Position numbers and translations under genes: made by a program. Below the pieces are notes generated by a model. The model had not been told where the DNA came from and did not search any database. It saw nothing but the letters and a program-made list of their open reading frames with translations. Positions 41,094-49,970 of a DNA stretch of 64,000 nt are shown here, piece after piece. Numbering within the stretch: position 1 is the first letter of the stretch; each line of letters opens with the position of its first letter. The DNA comes from Lentisalinibacter sp964602525. Lineage in GTDB: Bacteria > Pseudomonadota > Gammaproteobacteria > Steroidobacterales > Woeseiaceae. Where the stretch lies: the NCBI GenBank assembly GCA_964602525.1, contig CAZRSA010000002.1, forward strand, positions 1 to 64,000, written 5' to 3'.

Positions 41094-42503
41094 GGGCCTG
41101 CTATTGTTGAACTCGCTCCGCGGCACGAGGATCGCGTCGATATCCTCCAGATCCTGGATGCGCAGGATGCCGGCCGCCTGCTTCAGATTGAGCACGTTCA
41201 GCAGGTAGTCGTAACGGGCACGGCGGTAATTCGTTGCCGCGGACAGCAGCTGCTGCTGGGCGGCCAGCACGTCGACCGTCGTGCGGGTCCCCACCTCGAA
41301 GCCCGCCTCGGTGGCTTCCAGCGCCGTCCTGGAAGAGGAAAGCGCCTGGCGGAGCGCCTTTACGCGGGAGATATCGGCCACCACGCCCAGATACGCATCC
41401 CGTGCCTGACGCTCGGTCTCCCGTGCCACCCGCTGCAGCTGCTCTTTCGCCGCGCGGTGCAAATACACCGCTTCGCGCACCTGGGCTGAGGTCCTGCCAC
41501 CGGAGAATAGCGGGATCCGGAACTCCAGGGCGATGCTGTCCGAGGTCTGGTTGTTGAAGACGTCGTTGAATGGTCCGCCTTCGTTGGAGCGCTCGAACTC
41601 CCGGTCGAAGTCACTGCGTGTGGCGACGAGGTCCAGGGTGGGGTAATGGCCGGAGCGGCGGGAGTCGATCTCTTGCCTTGCGATCTCCGCGTTCAGCCGG
41701 GCCGCGGTCAGGGCCAGATTCTGTTCGAAGGCAGTCTCCACCCACAGGTCTTCGTCGGCGGGATCCGGTGTCTCGAGACTCAGGTCCAGACCCGGCGTCT
41801 CCAGGTCCTCGAGGTAGTCGCCGGTGATCTCGCGCAGGAACTCCCGCGCGGTGGCGAGCTGCCGCTTCGCCGCAATCTCGTCTGCGATGGCCTGGTCGTA
41901 GGCGGCCTGCGCCTCCTGCACGTCGGTGATGGCGATCAGGCCCACCTCGAAACGCTGCTGGGCCTGTTCCAGCTGGCGGTCGATGGCACGCTTGCTGGCC
42001 TGGGCGGCTTCCAGCGCGTCTTCCGCAGCCAGCACGTCGAAGTACCGCGTGGCCACGCGGACGATGAGGTCCTGCTGAGCTGCCTCGAAATCCGCCTCGG
42101 CGCGCGCCACTTGCTTTCCGGCCTGCTTCAGGCCGACGAACTGGTCCCAGCGGAAAACGGTCTGGCGCAGTTCGATCTGCCACTGGGTGGTCTCGATGCT
42201 CTCGTCCTCGAAGTCGCTGGTGACGGTAACCGTCTCACCGCCCGGCGCTACCTGTTGGAACGCGGACGCGCCCTCGGCCGCGCCGCGGCTCTCGCTGGCC
42301 GAAGCCGACAGCTGCGGCAGCAGCAGTCCGCGCGCCTGCGGTACCGCCTGTTCAGTGGCCCGGCGATTCGCCTCCGCCTCGCGAATGAGAGGGTCGCTCT
42401 GCAGTGCGCGCTGGTAGACCTCCAGCAGGGATTCGGCCCCGGCGGGCGTGGCGGCTAAGAGGGCGGCCAGCGGCACGAGCAGCCCGAATCTGCGGATATC
42501 CAT
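41058..42503 (-). CDS. tolC: TolC-family outer membrane channel protein
   Basis: A 481-residue outer-membrane efflux tunnel with a signal peptide (FGLLVPLAALLAATPAGA) and two tandem OEP repeats, each beginning with an ALQSDPLIREAEANR- or AFEQNLALTAARLN-like start and a coiled helical stretch. FRIPLFSGGRT and NYRRARYDYLLNVLNLKQAAG are typical of the second repeat. It forms trimers that join inner-membrane pumps or type I secretion systems. ATG 42503 was taken because the signal peptide begins there. A good promoter lies just upstream. The 3' end overlaps waaA. Confidence 0.95.
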   Translation of the reverse strand: MDIRRFGLLVPLAALLAATPAGAESLLEVYQRALQSDPLIREAEANRRATEQAVPQARGLLLPQLSASASESRGAAEGASAFQQVAPGGETVTVTSDFEDESIETTQWQIELRQTVFRWDQFVGLKQAGKQVARAEADFEAAQQDLIVRVATRYFDVLAAEDALEAAQASKRAIDRQLEQAQQRFEVGLIAITDVQEAQAAYDQAIADEIAAKRQLATAREFLREITGDYLEDLETPGLDLSLETPDPADEDLWVETAFEQNLALTAARLNAEIARQEIDSRRSGHYPTLDLVATRSDFDREFERSNEGGPFNDVFNNQTSDSIALEFRIPLFSGGRTSAQVREAVYLHRAAKEQLQRVARETERQARDAYLGVVADISRVKALRQALSSSRTALEATEAGFEVGTRTTVDVLAAQQQLLSAATNYRRARYDYLLNVLNLKQAAGILRIQDLEDIDAILVPRSEFNNSRPSGVEPPGEGLQ

Positions 42504-42555
42504 TGTTCTCTTGGTCTCCTCGTTCTGGGGAGTAGGTGTTTTAGTCAGGTATATC

Positions 42556-42585
42556 ACTATAGCACCGGTTTCCGGCTCCACTCAA
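42556..42585 (-). promoter_or_regulatory. Sigma-70 promoter of tolC
   Basis: Minus-strand TTGAGT (42580-42585), 18-base spacer, TATAGT (42556-42561), about 53 bases before the tolC ATG. Both hexamers are near consensus, so tolC can be transcribed apart from the rhodanese and pcm genes. Confidence 0.6.
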
Positions 42586-42604
42586 TAGCGGGCAGCTAGC
42601 CCGC

Positions 42605-42925
42605 TCAGTAGCGGGGCAGTGACGGGTCGACCTCCGCCGCCCAGGCGTCGATGCCGCCTGCCACGTTGACCACGCGCCGAAAGCCGTGTTGCTGCAGCCA
42701 CGCGGCCACCCGATAGCTGCGTATGCCGCCGTGGCAGAGTACGGCCAGGGGCCTGTCCCGATCCAGTTCGCGCTGGCGGTTGGGTACCTGGTTCATCGGG
42801 ATGGCGACGGCGTGCGGGAGCGACACGATGCCGAGTTCCCAGGGTTCGCGCACGTCCAGCAGCTGCCAGTTCTCGCCCGCGCGGATGCGCGCGACGAGTT
42901 CGGCCGGTCTGAGTTCATCCACCAC
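42605..42925 (-). CDS. Rhodanese-domain sulfurtransferase
   Basis: A 106-residue single rhodanese domain (GlpE/PspE size). LLDVREPWELGIVSLPHAVAIPM leads to the active-site loop CHGGIRS, whose Cys would carry the persulfide, and the AGGIDAWAAEVDPS ending. Substrate unknown. Two successive GTG codons (42925 and 42922) can start it. It stands between pcm and tolC, an arrangement seen in other gammaproteobacteria. Confidence 0.9.
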   Translation of the reverse strand: MVDELRPAELVARIRAGENWQLLDVREPWELGIVSLPHAVAIPMNQVPNRQRELDRDRPLAVLCHGGIRSYRVAAWLQQHGFRRVVNVAGGIDAWAAEVDPSLPRY

Positions 42926-42972
42926 CCGAGGATCTCCGTCGTCACGGGTCCTGCACGTCCCGGATCGGGCGG

Positions 42973-43623
42973 TCAGAACCGGAACTCGGGCGGCGGTGTC
43001 GCATTGCGCAGGGGTTTCAGCACCGTCTCGAACAGACTCTCACGGCTCCACTCCTTCTCACCGGTGCGTGTGATGAGCAGAGCCTCCATCACCGGAGCTT
43101 CACCGACCACGAGGAAGAGGCGCCCGTCGATGGCCAGCGCGTCGGCGAAGTGCTGCTCGAAGCGCGACACGGAGCCGGTGACCGCGATGGCATCGAACTC
43201 GCCGGCCGGCAGCTCGCGCATGGCGTCCATGGTCAGGAGTTCGGTGTTCAGGACCTCCATCTCCCGGAGCCTGTCGCCCGCGGTGGCGACGAAGTCCGAG
43301 TAGCAGTCCACGCTGACTACGTGCTCACCCAGGTGAGCCAGGCAGGCGGTGAGGAAACCAGTGCCGGTGCCGACCTCCAGCACCCGGTCGCCGGGTTCGA
43401 TTTCCAGCGCCTGCAGCAGCCGGCCCTCGACTTTCGGCGCCATCATATTTTCGCCGTGGGCCAGCGGGATTTCGGTATCGGCGAACGCCAGGCTCGCCCA
43501 GGCCTCAGGCACGAAGCGCTCGCGGGGCACCTCGCCCAGGATCCTGAGGACTCGGGGCTGCAGCACATCCCAGGCCCGGATCTGCTGGTCGATCATCTGT
43601 TCCCTTGCGATCTCGATATCCAT
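42973..43623 (-). CDS. Protein-L-isoaspartate O-methyltransferase family protein
   Basis: A 216-residue SAM methyltransferase of the PCMT family. REQMIDQQIRAWDV, ERFVPEAW, HGENMMAPKVEGRLLQAL and the SAM-binding VLEVGTGTGFLTACLA are visible. PCMT repairs isoaspartyl residues by carboxyl methylation; the active-site loop here (HGENMMAP) deviates from the usual QTISQP-type sequence, so activity on isoaspartate is uncertain. ATG 43623 was chosen by homology. Confidence 0.85.
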   Translation of the reverse strand: MDIEIAREQMIDQQIRAWDVLQPRVLRILGEVPRERFVPEAWASLAFADTEIPLAHGENMMAPKVEGRLLQALEIEPGDRVLEVGTGTGFLTACLAHLGEHVVSVDCYSDFVATAGDRLREMEVLNTELLTMDAMRELPAGEFDAIAVTGSVSRFEQHFADALAIDGRLFLVVGEAPVMEALLITRTGEKEWSRESLFETVLKPLRNATPPPEFRF

Positions 43624-43851
43624 GTCGGCTGCTCGATGGGGGCCGCAAGCGGCGGGACGGCGGCTGAGGTTACGGAGTTTACAGAAGGCTGACAAGCGTG
43701 CTGCACGGCGTTCCGGCGGGCGTTATGGTGAATTGGCGGATCGCGCCGCCCCGGATTAGGCTATGCTTGGCTCAGACAGAGTCTAGGCTCTTGAAAGAAC
43801 AAGAATTTTAATCCCTGCGCCACCCTGGAGCCAGGTTCCGATGAGCGAAGC

Positions 43852-46155
43852 ATGCCGCAGACCGCACTGATCGTCGCCGTCACCATACTGGTGCCGGCAG
43901 TGCTGGTGCTGGCCATCGTGCTCATCGTGCTGCGTCGCCGTTTCCATGAGCGCCTGCGGCGGCTCAATCAGGAGATCCTCGAGGTATCCGCGGACGCCGC
44001 GGTCGGACGCCGCCTGCGCCCGGCCGACGATCCCGTGCTCGGCCCGCTGGGGCGCTCGCTGAACCGGCTATTCGACGCGCTCGCCGAAAAGGACGAGGCG
44101 GTGTTCGAGCGCGACCGTGCGCTGCGGCGGCTGGTGCGCACCATGCCCGAGGTGGTGCTGCTGCACGACGATCGCGTGCAACTCGCCAACGAGGCGGCCG
44201 CGCGGCTCGTGGGACTGGAGCCGGAGCAGCTCGAGGGCAGGCCGGTGAGCGACCTGGTGCGCCCGGCCTTCCGTGCCCTGTTCCGCCGCACGGTCACCCG
44301 CCTGCTGGCCGGGGAGGTCGGCCCGCAGATGCTGGAGATGCAGCTCATCAACGGCGGCGAGCACGGCATGTGGGTGGAGGCCGGCATGGCGGTCGTGAAC
44401 TGGGGTGACCGGAAGCTGGTGCTGACCGTCGCACGGGACGTGAGCCACCGGCGGGAGATCGATTCCACCCTCAGGGGCGACCGGCGTCAGGCGCTCGCGG
44501 TGATCGAGTCGATCGGCGACGGGGTGATCACCACGGATATCCGCGGACGAGTGGAATACATGAACCGCGAGGCCGAACTACTCACCGGCTACAGCCGGCA
44601 GGAGGTCGAGGGCCGGCCGTTTGCCGAGGTCATGCAACTGATCGACGAGCTGGACAAGCGTTCCCTCGGCGACCCGGTGGAGCGCTGCCTGGCCATGCGT
44701 CAGCGTGTGAACATGGGCCGGCGGGCGCACATGGTGGGGCGCGACGACGAGCACGAGCATTCCGTGGAACTCACCGCCTCGCCCATCCGCGCGAGCGAAG
44801 GCGCCATCGAGGGAGTGGTGGTGGTGTTCCACGACGTGAGCGAGATGCGGGGCCTGACGCGCCAGATGAGCTATCAGGCCGCTCACGATGCGCTGACCGG
44901 TCTCATCAACCGCCGCGAGCTCGAGCGGCGGCTCGAGGAGGCCATCGACAATGCCCGGCGCGAGAAGGCCAGCCACGTGCTCTGCTATCTCGACCTGGAC
45001 CGCTTCAAGGCGGTGAACGACACCTGCGGGCACATGGCGGGGGATGCGCTGCTGCGGGAGGTGGCGGCGCTGATCAAGGACCAGGTGCGCGATTCGGACT
45101 CCGTCGCGCGCATCGGCGGCGACGAGTTCGGGATGCTGCTGATGGGCTGTCCGCTGGAAAAGGCGCGCCAGATCGCAGGCGACGTGGTGCAGGCGGTGGC
45201 GGATCACCGCTTCGTCTGGCAGGACCGCATCTTCACCATCGGCGTCAGCGTCGGGATCGTGGAGCTGGGGCCGGACAGCGGTTCGGTCCAGGACATGCTG
45301 GCCGCTGCGGATTCGGCCTGTTACATGGCCAAGCAGCACGGCCGCGGCCAGGTGCACGTGTACTCTTCGGCGGACGAGGCAGCGGCGCGGGAACGGGGCG
45401 AGATCCAGTGGTTGAGACGCCTGCAGGACGCCCTGTCGAACGGCGGCTTCGTGCTCGCCACCCAGCCCATCATCGCGCTGGATGCCGAGCGCGAATCCGG
45501 GCCGGCGATGGAGGTGCTGCTGCGCTTCCAGGATGCCCAGGGCCGCACGGAGTCCCCACGGGACTTCCTGCCGGCCGCGGAACGCTATCATCTGATGCCG
45601 CGGATCGACCGCTGGGTGGTGAGCGCCGCGCTGAACGCAATTGCTGCCGGCGACATCCGGGTGCCCGCCGGGCGCAGTTGCATCATCAACCTGTCCGGCC
45701 AGACGCTGGGCGACGCCGACTTCCTGGAGTTCGTCGTGGAGTCACTGGACCGCACCGGCGTCGCACCGTCGCGCATCGGATTCGAGATGACCGAAGCGGC
45801 GCTCATCACGGAGCCCCGGCAGGCCCAGCGCTTCATCGAAGTGCTGCACGGCATGGGCTGCAAATTCGCGCTGGACGACTTCGGCAGCGGCCTCGGCGCC
45901 TTCTCCAACCTGAAGCATCTGCCCATCGACTATCTCAAGATCGACGGCAGCTTCACCCGCCACCTCGGCCGCGACCCGGTCAATCAGGAGATGGTGAGCG
46001 CGATGATCAAGCTGGCCCGCAAGATGGACTTCCGCACGGTGGCGGAGCAGGTGGAAGAGCAGCGCGACTTCGACATGCTGCGCGAGATGGGCGTGGACTT
46101 CGCCCAAGGCTACCTGATCGACCGCCCCCGCCTCCTGGGTGCCGGTCCGAACTAA
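43852..46155 (+). CDS. PAS-GGDEF-EAL cyclic-di-GMP signalling protein
   Basis: A 767-residue inner-membrane protein: one N-terminal transmembrane helix (residues 5-28), a short linker, two PAS domains (about 95-215 and 220-330), a GGDEF domain (about 345-500) and an EAL domain (about 520-760). The diguanylate cyclase site RIGGDEF and the inhibitory I-site RDSD five residues before it are intact. In EAL the signature reads EVL instead of EAL, but INLSGQ, FEMTE, LDDFGSG, YLKIDGSF and DFAQGYL remain, so phosphodiesterase activity is likely. It could make or break c-di-GMP under a PAS-sensed signal. Confidence 0.93.
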   Translation: MPQTALIVAVTILVPAVLVLAIVLIVLRRRFHERLRRLNQEILEVSADAAVGRRLRPADDPVLGPLGRSLNRLFDALAEKDEAVFERDRALRRLVRTMPEVVLLHDDRVQLANEAAARLVGLEPEQLEGRPVSDLVRPAFRALFRRTVTRLLAGEVGPQMLEMQLINGGEHGMWVEAGMAVVNWGDRKLVLTVARDVSHRREIDSTLRGDRRQALAVIESIGDGVITTDIRGRVEYMNREAELLTGYSRQEVEGRPFAEVMQLIDELDKRSLGDPVERCLAMRQRVNMGRRAHMVGRDDEHEHSVELTASPIRASEGAIEGVVVVFHDVSEMRGLTRQMSYQAAHDALTGLINRRELERRLEEAIDNARREKASHVLCYLDLDRFKAVNDTCGHMAGDALLREVAALIKDQVRDSDSVARIGGDEFGMLLMGCPLEKARQIAGDVVQAVADHRFVWQDRIFTIGVSVGIVELGPDSGSVQDMLAAADSACYMAKQHGRGQVHVYSSADEAAARERGEIQWLRRLQDALSNGGFVLATQPIIALDAERESGPAMEVLLRFQDAQGRTESPRDFLPAAERYHLMPRIDRWVVSAALNAIAAGDIRVPAGRSCIINLSGQTLGDADFLEFVVESLDRTGVAPSRIGFEMTEAALITEPRQAQRFIEVLHGMGCKFALDDFGSGLGAFSNLKHLPIDYLKIDGSFTRHLGRDPVNQEMVSAMIKLARKMDFRTVAEQVEEQRDFDMLREMGVDFAQGYLIDRPRLLGAGPN

Positions 46156-46195
46156 TCCAACTTTCCCAACTTTTGTAGCTTTCGCAACTTACGGG

Positions 46196-46243
46196 TGACC
46201 GGCACCAAAGACCAAAGAAACAAAAAAACGGGCGTGCCGGTCA
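46196..46243. repeat. 10-bp inverted repeat with A-rich spacer at the end of hppA
   Basis: TGACCGGCAC (46196-46205) and GTGCCGGTCA (46234-46243) are perfect complements, 28 bases apart; the second arm contains the hppA stop codon. The loop carries a run of seven A, that is U in the hppA transcript. Confidence 0.7.
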
Positions 46244-48262
46244 GAGCAGCGGCACGATCAGCAGCGCGACGATGTTGATGATCTTGATCAGCGGGTTGAT
46301 GGCCGGGCCTGCTGTGTCCTTGTAGGGGTCGCCGACGGTATCGCCGGTCACCGCCGCCTTGTGCGCCTCGGAACCCTTGCCGCCGAAGTTTCCGTCTTCG
46401 ATGTACTTCTTCGCGTTGTCCCAGGCGCCGCCGCCTGCGGTCATGGAGATGGCGACGAACAGGCCGGTGACGATCGTACCGAGCAGCATGCCACCGAGCG
46501 CGACGGGGCCGAGCACGAGGCCGACCACGATCGGCACCAGCACCGGCAGCAGCGACGGGACGACCATCTCCTTGATGGCCGCCTTGGTCAGCATGTCCAC
46601 GGCACGGGAGTAGTCCGGTTTCTGGGTGCCTTCCATGATGCCCGGCATCTCCTTGAACTGCCGGCGCACCTCGTTCACCACCGAGCCGGCGGCCCGGCCC
46701 ACGGCTTCCATGGCCAGCGCGCCGAACAGATACGGCACCAGGCCGCCGACCAGCAGGCCGATGATCACCATGGGGTCGGACAGGTTGAAGTCGAACACTC
46801 GGTTGAAGTTGGCCTCCAGCGCATGCGTGTAATCGGCGAACAGCACCAGCGCCGCCAAACCGGCGGAGCCGATGGCATAGCCCTTGGTCACCGCTTTCGT
46901 CGTGTTGCCCACGGCGTCCAGCTGGTCGGTGATGTTGCGCACCTCCGACTCCAGCTCGGCCATCTCGGCGATGCCGCCGGCGTTATCCGTGATGGGGCCG
47001 AAGGCGTCCAGCGCCACGACGATGCCGGTCATGGACAGCATGGTGGTGGCCGCGATGCCGATGCCGTACAGGCCGGCCAGCTCGTGGGCGCCCCAGATGC
47101 TGGCGCACACTGCCAGCACCGGCCAGGCCGTGGCCTTCATGGAGACGCCGAGGCCGGCGATGATGTTGGTGGCGTGACCGGTCAGGGAGGACTCGGCGAC
47201 CAGCTGCACGGGCGGGTGGTCGGTGCCGGTGTAGTACTCGGTGATCCAGACCATGAACGCGGTCAGCGCCAGACCGATGACCGCCGCGCCGAACAGGTTC
47301 ATCGCCTCGCCGGTGCCGCCCATCATAGCCGTGGTAATGGGATAGAAGGCCGCGGCGGCCAGCAGGCCGGACGCGATCATGCCCTTGTACAGCGCGCCCA
47401 TGATGGAGCCGTTGGAGCCCGCCTTCACGAAGAACGTGCCGATGACCGAGGCGACGATGGAGGCGGCGCCCAGTACCAGCGGATAGACCCAGGCCGCCCA
47501 GCCCCAGTCGGCGTGGAACAGTACGCCGAGGAGCATTGTGGCGATGATGGTCACCGCGTACGTCTCGAACAGGTCCGCGGCCATGCCGGCACAGTCGCCG
47601 ACGTTGTCGCCGACGTTGTCGGCGATCACGCCCGGGTTGCGCGGGTCGTCCTCGGGAATGCCGGCCTCGACCTTGCCCACGAGGTCGGCGCCGACGTCCG
47701 CGCCCTTGGTGAAGATGCCGCCGCCGAGTCGGGCGAAGATGGAGATCAGTGAGCCGCCGAAGGCCAGGCCGACCAGCGCCTTGATCGCCTTCTCACCCTC
47801 GATGCCGGCGAGGTTCAGCAGGCCGTAGTAGCCGGCGACCCCGAGCAGGCCCAGACCGACCACCAGCAGGCCGGTGATGGCGCCGCCGCGGAAGGCGACG
47901 TCCAGCGCCGGGTTCAGGCCCTTGCGGGCGGCCTCGGCGGTGCGCACGTTGGCGCGTACGGAGACGAACATGCCGATGTAGCCGGCCATGGCCGAGAACA
48001 CCGCGCCGATGACGAAGCCGAGCGCAGTCCACCAGTCGAGGGCGAAGCCGACGACGATGGCGAGCACCACGCCGACGATGCCGATGGTCGTGTACTGGCG
48101 GTTCATATAGGCCGCGGCGCCTTCCTGGATGGCCGCCCCGATCTCCTGCATGCGCTCGTTGCCGGCGGACTGCTTCAGCACCCACTGGACCGAGAACAGT
48201 CCGTACAGGATGGCCAGGACGCCGGCGCCGATGCACAGCCACAGCGCGAGTTCATACGACAT
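46241..48262 (-). CDS. hppA: K+-independent proton-translocating membrane pyrophosphatase
   Basis: A 673-residue integral membrane pump with about sixteen helices that couples PPi hydrolysis to H+ export. The PPi-binding signature FTKGADVGADLVGKVEAGIPEDDPRNP and NVGDNVGDCAGMAADLFE are intact, as is the C-terminal DTVGDPYKDTAGPAINPL. The residue that decides K+ dependence is Lys (GNTTKAVTKGYAIGS) rather than Ala, so this is the K+-insensitive type. GGGAGG precedes ATG 48262. PPi-dependent phosphofructokinase lies directly upstream on the same strand, so PPi made or used in glycolysis could be linked with the proton gradient. Confidence 0.96.
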   Translation of the reverse strand: MSYELALWLCIGAGVLAILYGLFSVQWVLKQSAGNERMQEIGAAIQEGAAAYMNRQYTTIGIVGVVLAIVVGFALDWWTALGFVIGAVFSAMAGYIGMFVSVRANVRTAEAARKGLNPALDVAFRGGAITGLLVVGLGLLGVAGYYGLLNLAGIEGEKAIKALVGLAFGGSLISIFARLGGGIFTKGADVGADLVGKVEAGIPEDDPRNPGVIADNVGDNVGDCAGMAADLFETYAVTIIATMLLGVLFHADWGWAAWVYPLVLGAASIVASVIGTFFVKAGSNGSIMGALYKGMIASGLLAAAAFYPITTAMMGGTGEAMNLFGAAVIGLALTAFMVWITEYYTGTDHPPVQLVAESSLTGHATNIIAGLGVSMKATAWPVLAVCASIWGAHELAGLYGIGIAATTMLSMTGIVVALDAFGPITDNAGGIAEMAELESEVRNITDQLDAVGNTTKAVTKGYAIGSAGLAALVLFADYTHALEANFNRVFDFNLSDPMVIIGLLVGGLVPYLFGALAMEAVGRAAGSVVNEVRRQFKEMPGIMEGTQKPDYSRAVDMLTKAAIKEMVVPSLLPVLVPIVVGLVLGPVALGGMLLGTIVTGLFVAISMTAGGGAWDNAKKYIEDGNFGGKGSEAHKAAVTGDTVGDPYKDTAGPAINPLIKIINIVALLIVPLL

Positions 48263-48527
48263 GAGTTGTTCCTCCCGGTCATGTCCACCGATCGGCCCGG
48301 CAGGCCGTCGGTTGTTCGTGGTTGTTCAGCTGGAGCGCCCTCCGCCCGCAGCCGACGGGCACGAGGACGGTCGGGGCCCCGGATCCACTGCGCAGACGGT
48401 GGCGAAGAAAGCACCGCTACGGCTGTTTTCGGGATCCGGTACTCGTTCCGTAACTCGCTGGTTTATATGGAATTCAGGCGCTCAAGAAGCCGCCGCCGCA
48501 AGTCCCCGGCGGCAACAGCGCCGCGCA
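48263..48527. other. 265-bp gap between PPi-PFK and hppA
   Basis: No gene is supported. It contains the hppA ribosome site, a TATAAA on the minus strand without a good -35, and a stem GCCGCCG/CGGCGGC (48492-48498, 48507-48513) that may end PPi-PFK transcription; the tail after it is not U-rich. Whether the two genes share one transcript is undecided. Confidence 0.5.
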
Positions 48528-49802
48528 TCATACCACAAATCGTTTCTTGAGCTTCTTCTTAACCGGAACGTTGCGGAGCTTCGCGTAGACGGGGAGGCCG
48601 CGGGAATACGGCGGGTAGTCCTCACCGTTGATCAGCGGGGCGAGGTAGCGCCGTGCGGTGCCGGTGATGCCGTAGCCGTCCTTCGTGATGAAGCGTTTCG
48701 GCAGCGTCTTCTCCCGGTTCGCCACGCGGCTCAGCGGCGCCTTCTCGATCTTCCAGCGGTAGGGGCTGTCGGAGGTGCGCTTGATCACCGGCAGCACGGC
48801 GTCCTCGCCCGCGAGCGCCATCTCCACCGCCGCGCGCCCCACGGCGTAGGCCTGTTCCACGTCCGTAGCCGAGGCGATGTGGCGGGCAGAGCGCTGCAGA
48901 TAATCCGCGATGGCGTAGTGGAACTTGAAGCCGGTGCCGTCGCGCACCATCGTGGCGACCTCCGAGGCCACGCCGCCGAGCTGTACGTGGCCGAAGGCGT
49001 CCTTCGTGCCCGCATCGGCCAGGAAGCGGCCGTCCTTGTAACGGGCCCCCTCGGAGACGACGATCACGCAGTAGCCGTAGTCCTTCACGCAGCGTTTCAC
49101 CCGCGCCAGGAACTTCTTCTTCTCGAAGGGCACCTCCGGGAACAGGATGATGTGGGGCGGCTCTTCGGGACCCTCGCCGGCCAGCCCGGCCGCGGCGGCG
49201 ATCCAGCCCGCGTGGCGGCCCATCACCTCCAGGATGAACACCTTGGTGGAGGTCTCGGCCATGGAGGCGACGTCCAGGGCGGCCTCCCGGGTGGAGACGG
49301 CCACGTACTTCGCCACCGAGCCGAAACCCGGGCAGTTGTCGGTGATCGGCAGGTCGTTGTCCACCGTCTTCGGCACGCCGATGCAGGTGATCGGGAAGCC
49401 CAATCTGTCACCGATCTGGGACACCTTGTGCGCCGTGTCCATGGAGTCGTTGCCGCCGTTGTAGAAGAAGAAGCCGATGTCGTGGGCCGCGAAAACCTCG
49501 ATCAGGCGCTCGTACTCGCGCCGGTTCTCCTCCAGCCCCTTCAGCTTGTAGCGGGCGGTGCCGAACGCACCGCCGGGGGTGTGCTTCAGCTGAGCGACGG
49601 CCTTGGCCGACTCCCGGTTGGTGTCGATCAGGTCCTCCGTGAGGGCGCCGATAATGCCGTTCCTGCCGGCGTAGACCTTGCCGATGCGGCTCTTGTGCTG
49701 GCGTGCCGTCTCGATGACGCCGCAGGCGCTCGCGTTGATGACGGCGGTGACGCCGCCGGACTGGGCATAGAATGCGTTCTTGGCTGCCTTCTTTGCTGAC
49801 AT
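48528..49802 (-). CDS. Pyrophosphate-dependent 6-phosphofructokinase
   Basis: A 424-residue phosphofructokinase that interconverts fructose-6-phosphate and fructose-1,6-bisphosphate using PPi. Two residues that separate PPi from ATP enzymes are visible: GGNDS has Asp where ATP enzymes have Gly, and PKTVDND has Lys where they have Gly. FYAQSGGVTAVINAS, MGRHAGWIAA and VSEGARY complete the active site. The reaction is reversible, so it can serve both glycolysis and gluconeogenesis. ATG 49802 is preceded by GAGGGAG. It lies upstream of hppA and divergent from adk. Confidence 0.94.
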   Translation of the reverse strand: MSAKKAAKNAFYAQSGGVTAVINASACGVIETARQHKSRIGKVYAGRNGIIGALTEDLIDTNRESAKAVAQLKHTPGGAFGTARYKLKGLEENRREYERLIEVFAAHDIGFFFYNGGNDSMDTAHKVSQIGDRLGFPITCIGVPKTVDNDLPITDNCPGFGSVAKYVAVSTREAALDVASMAETSTKVFILEVMGRHAGWIAAAAGLAGEGPEEPPHIILFPEVPFEKKKFLARVKRCVKDYGYCVIVVSEGARYKDGRFLADAGTKDAFGHVQLGGVASEVATMVRDGTGFKFHYAIADYLQRSARHIASATDVEQAYAVGRAAVEMALAGEDAVLPVIKRTSDSPYRWKIEKAPLSRVANREKTLPKRFITKDGYGITGTARRYLAPLINGEDYPPYSRGLPVYAKLRNVPVKKKLKKRFVV

Positions 49803-49970
49803 GGGCTCCCTCGCTGGGCTTCGTTTGACGACTGGCCCGGGAGCATAGCCAATTTCCCCTCCGCCTTCATGCGCCGGCCCGAATTGACCTGGTCCCGGGG
49901 AGCGGCTACGGTTGCGCGCCACACCGGCGTATCCGCGGCAGGCGGCCGGTATCCGGCAGGGAGTTCAAAC

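Noticed and set aside
43789..43804. Inverted repeat TCTTG-N6-CAAGA before the c-di-GMP gene, and a TTGAAA close to a TTTAAT.
   Set aside because: The arms are only 5 bp and the promoter-like hexamers are 10 bases apart, so chance is a sufficient explanation.
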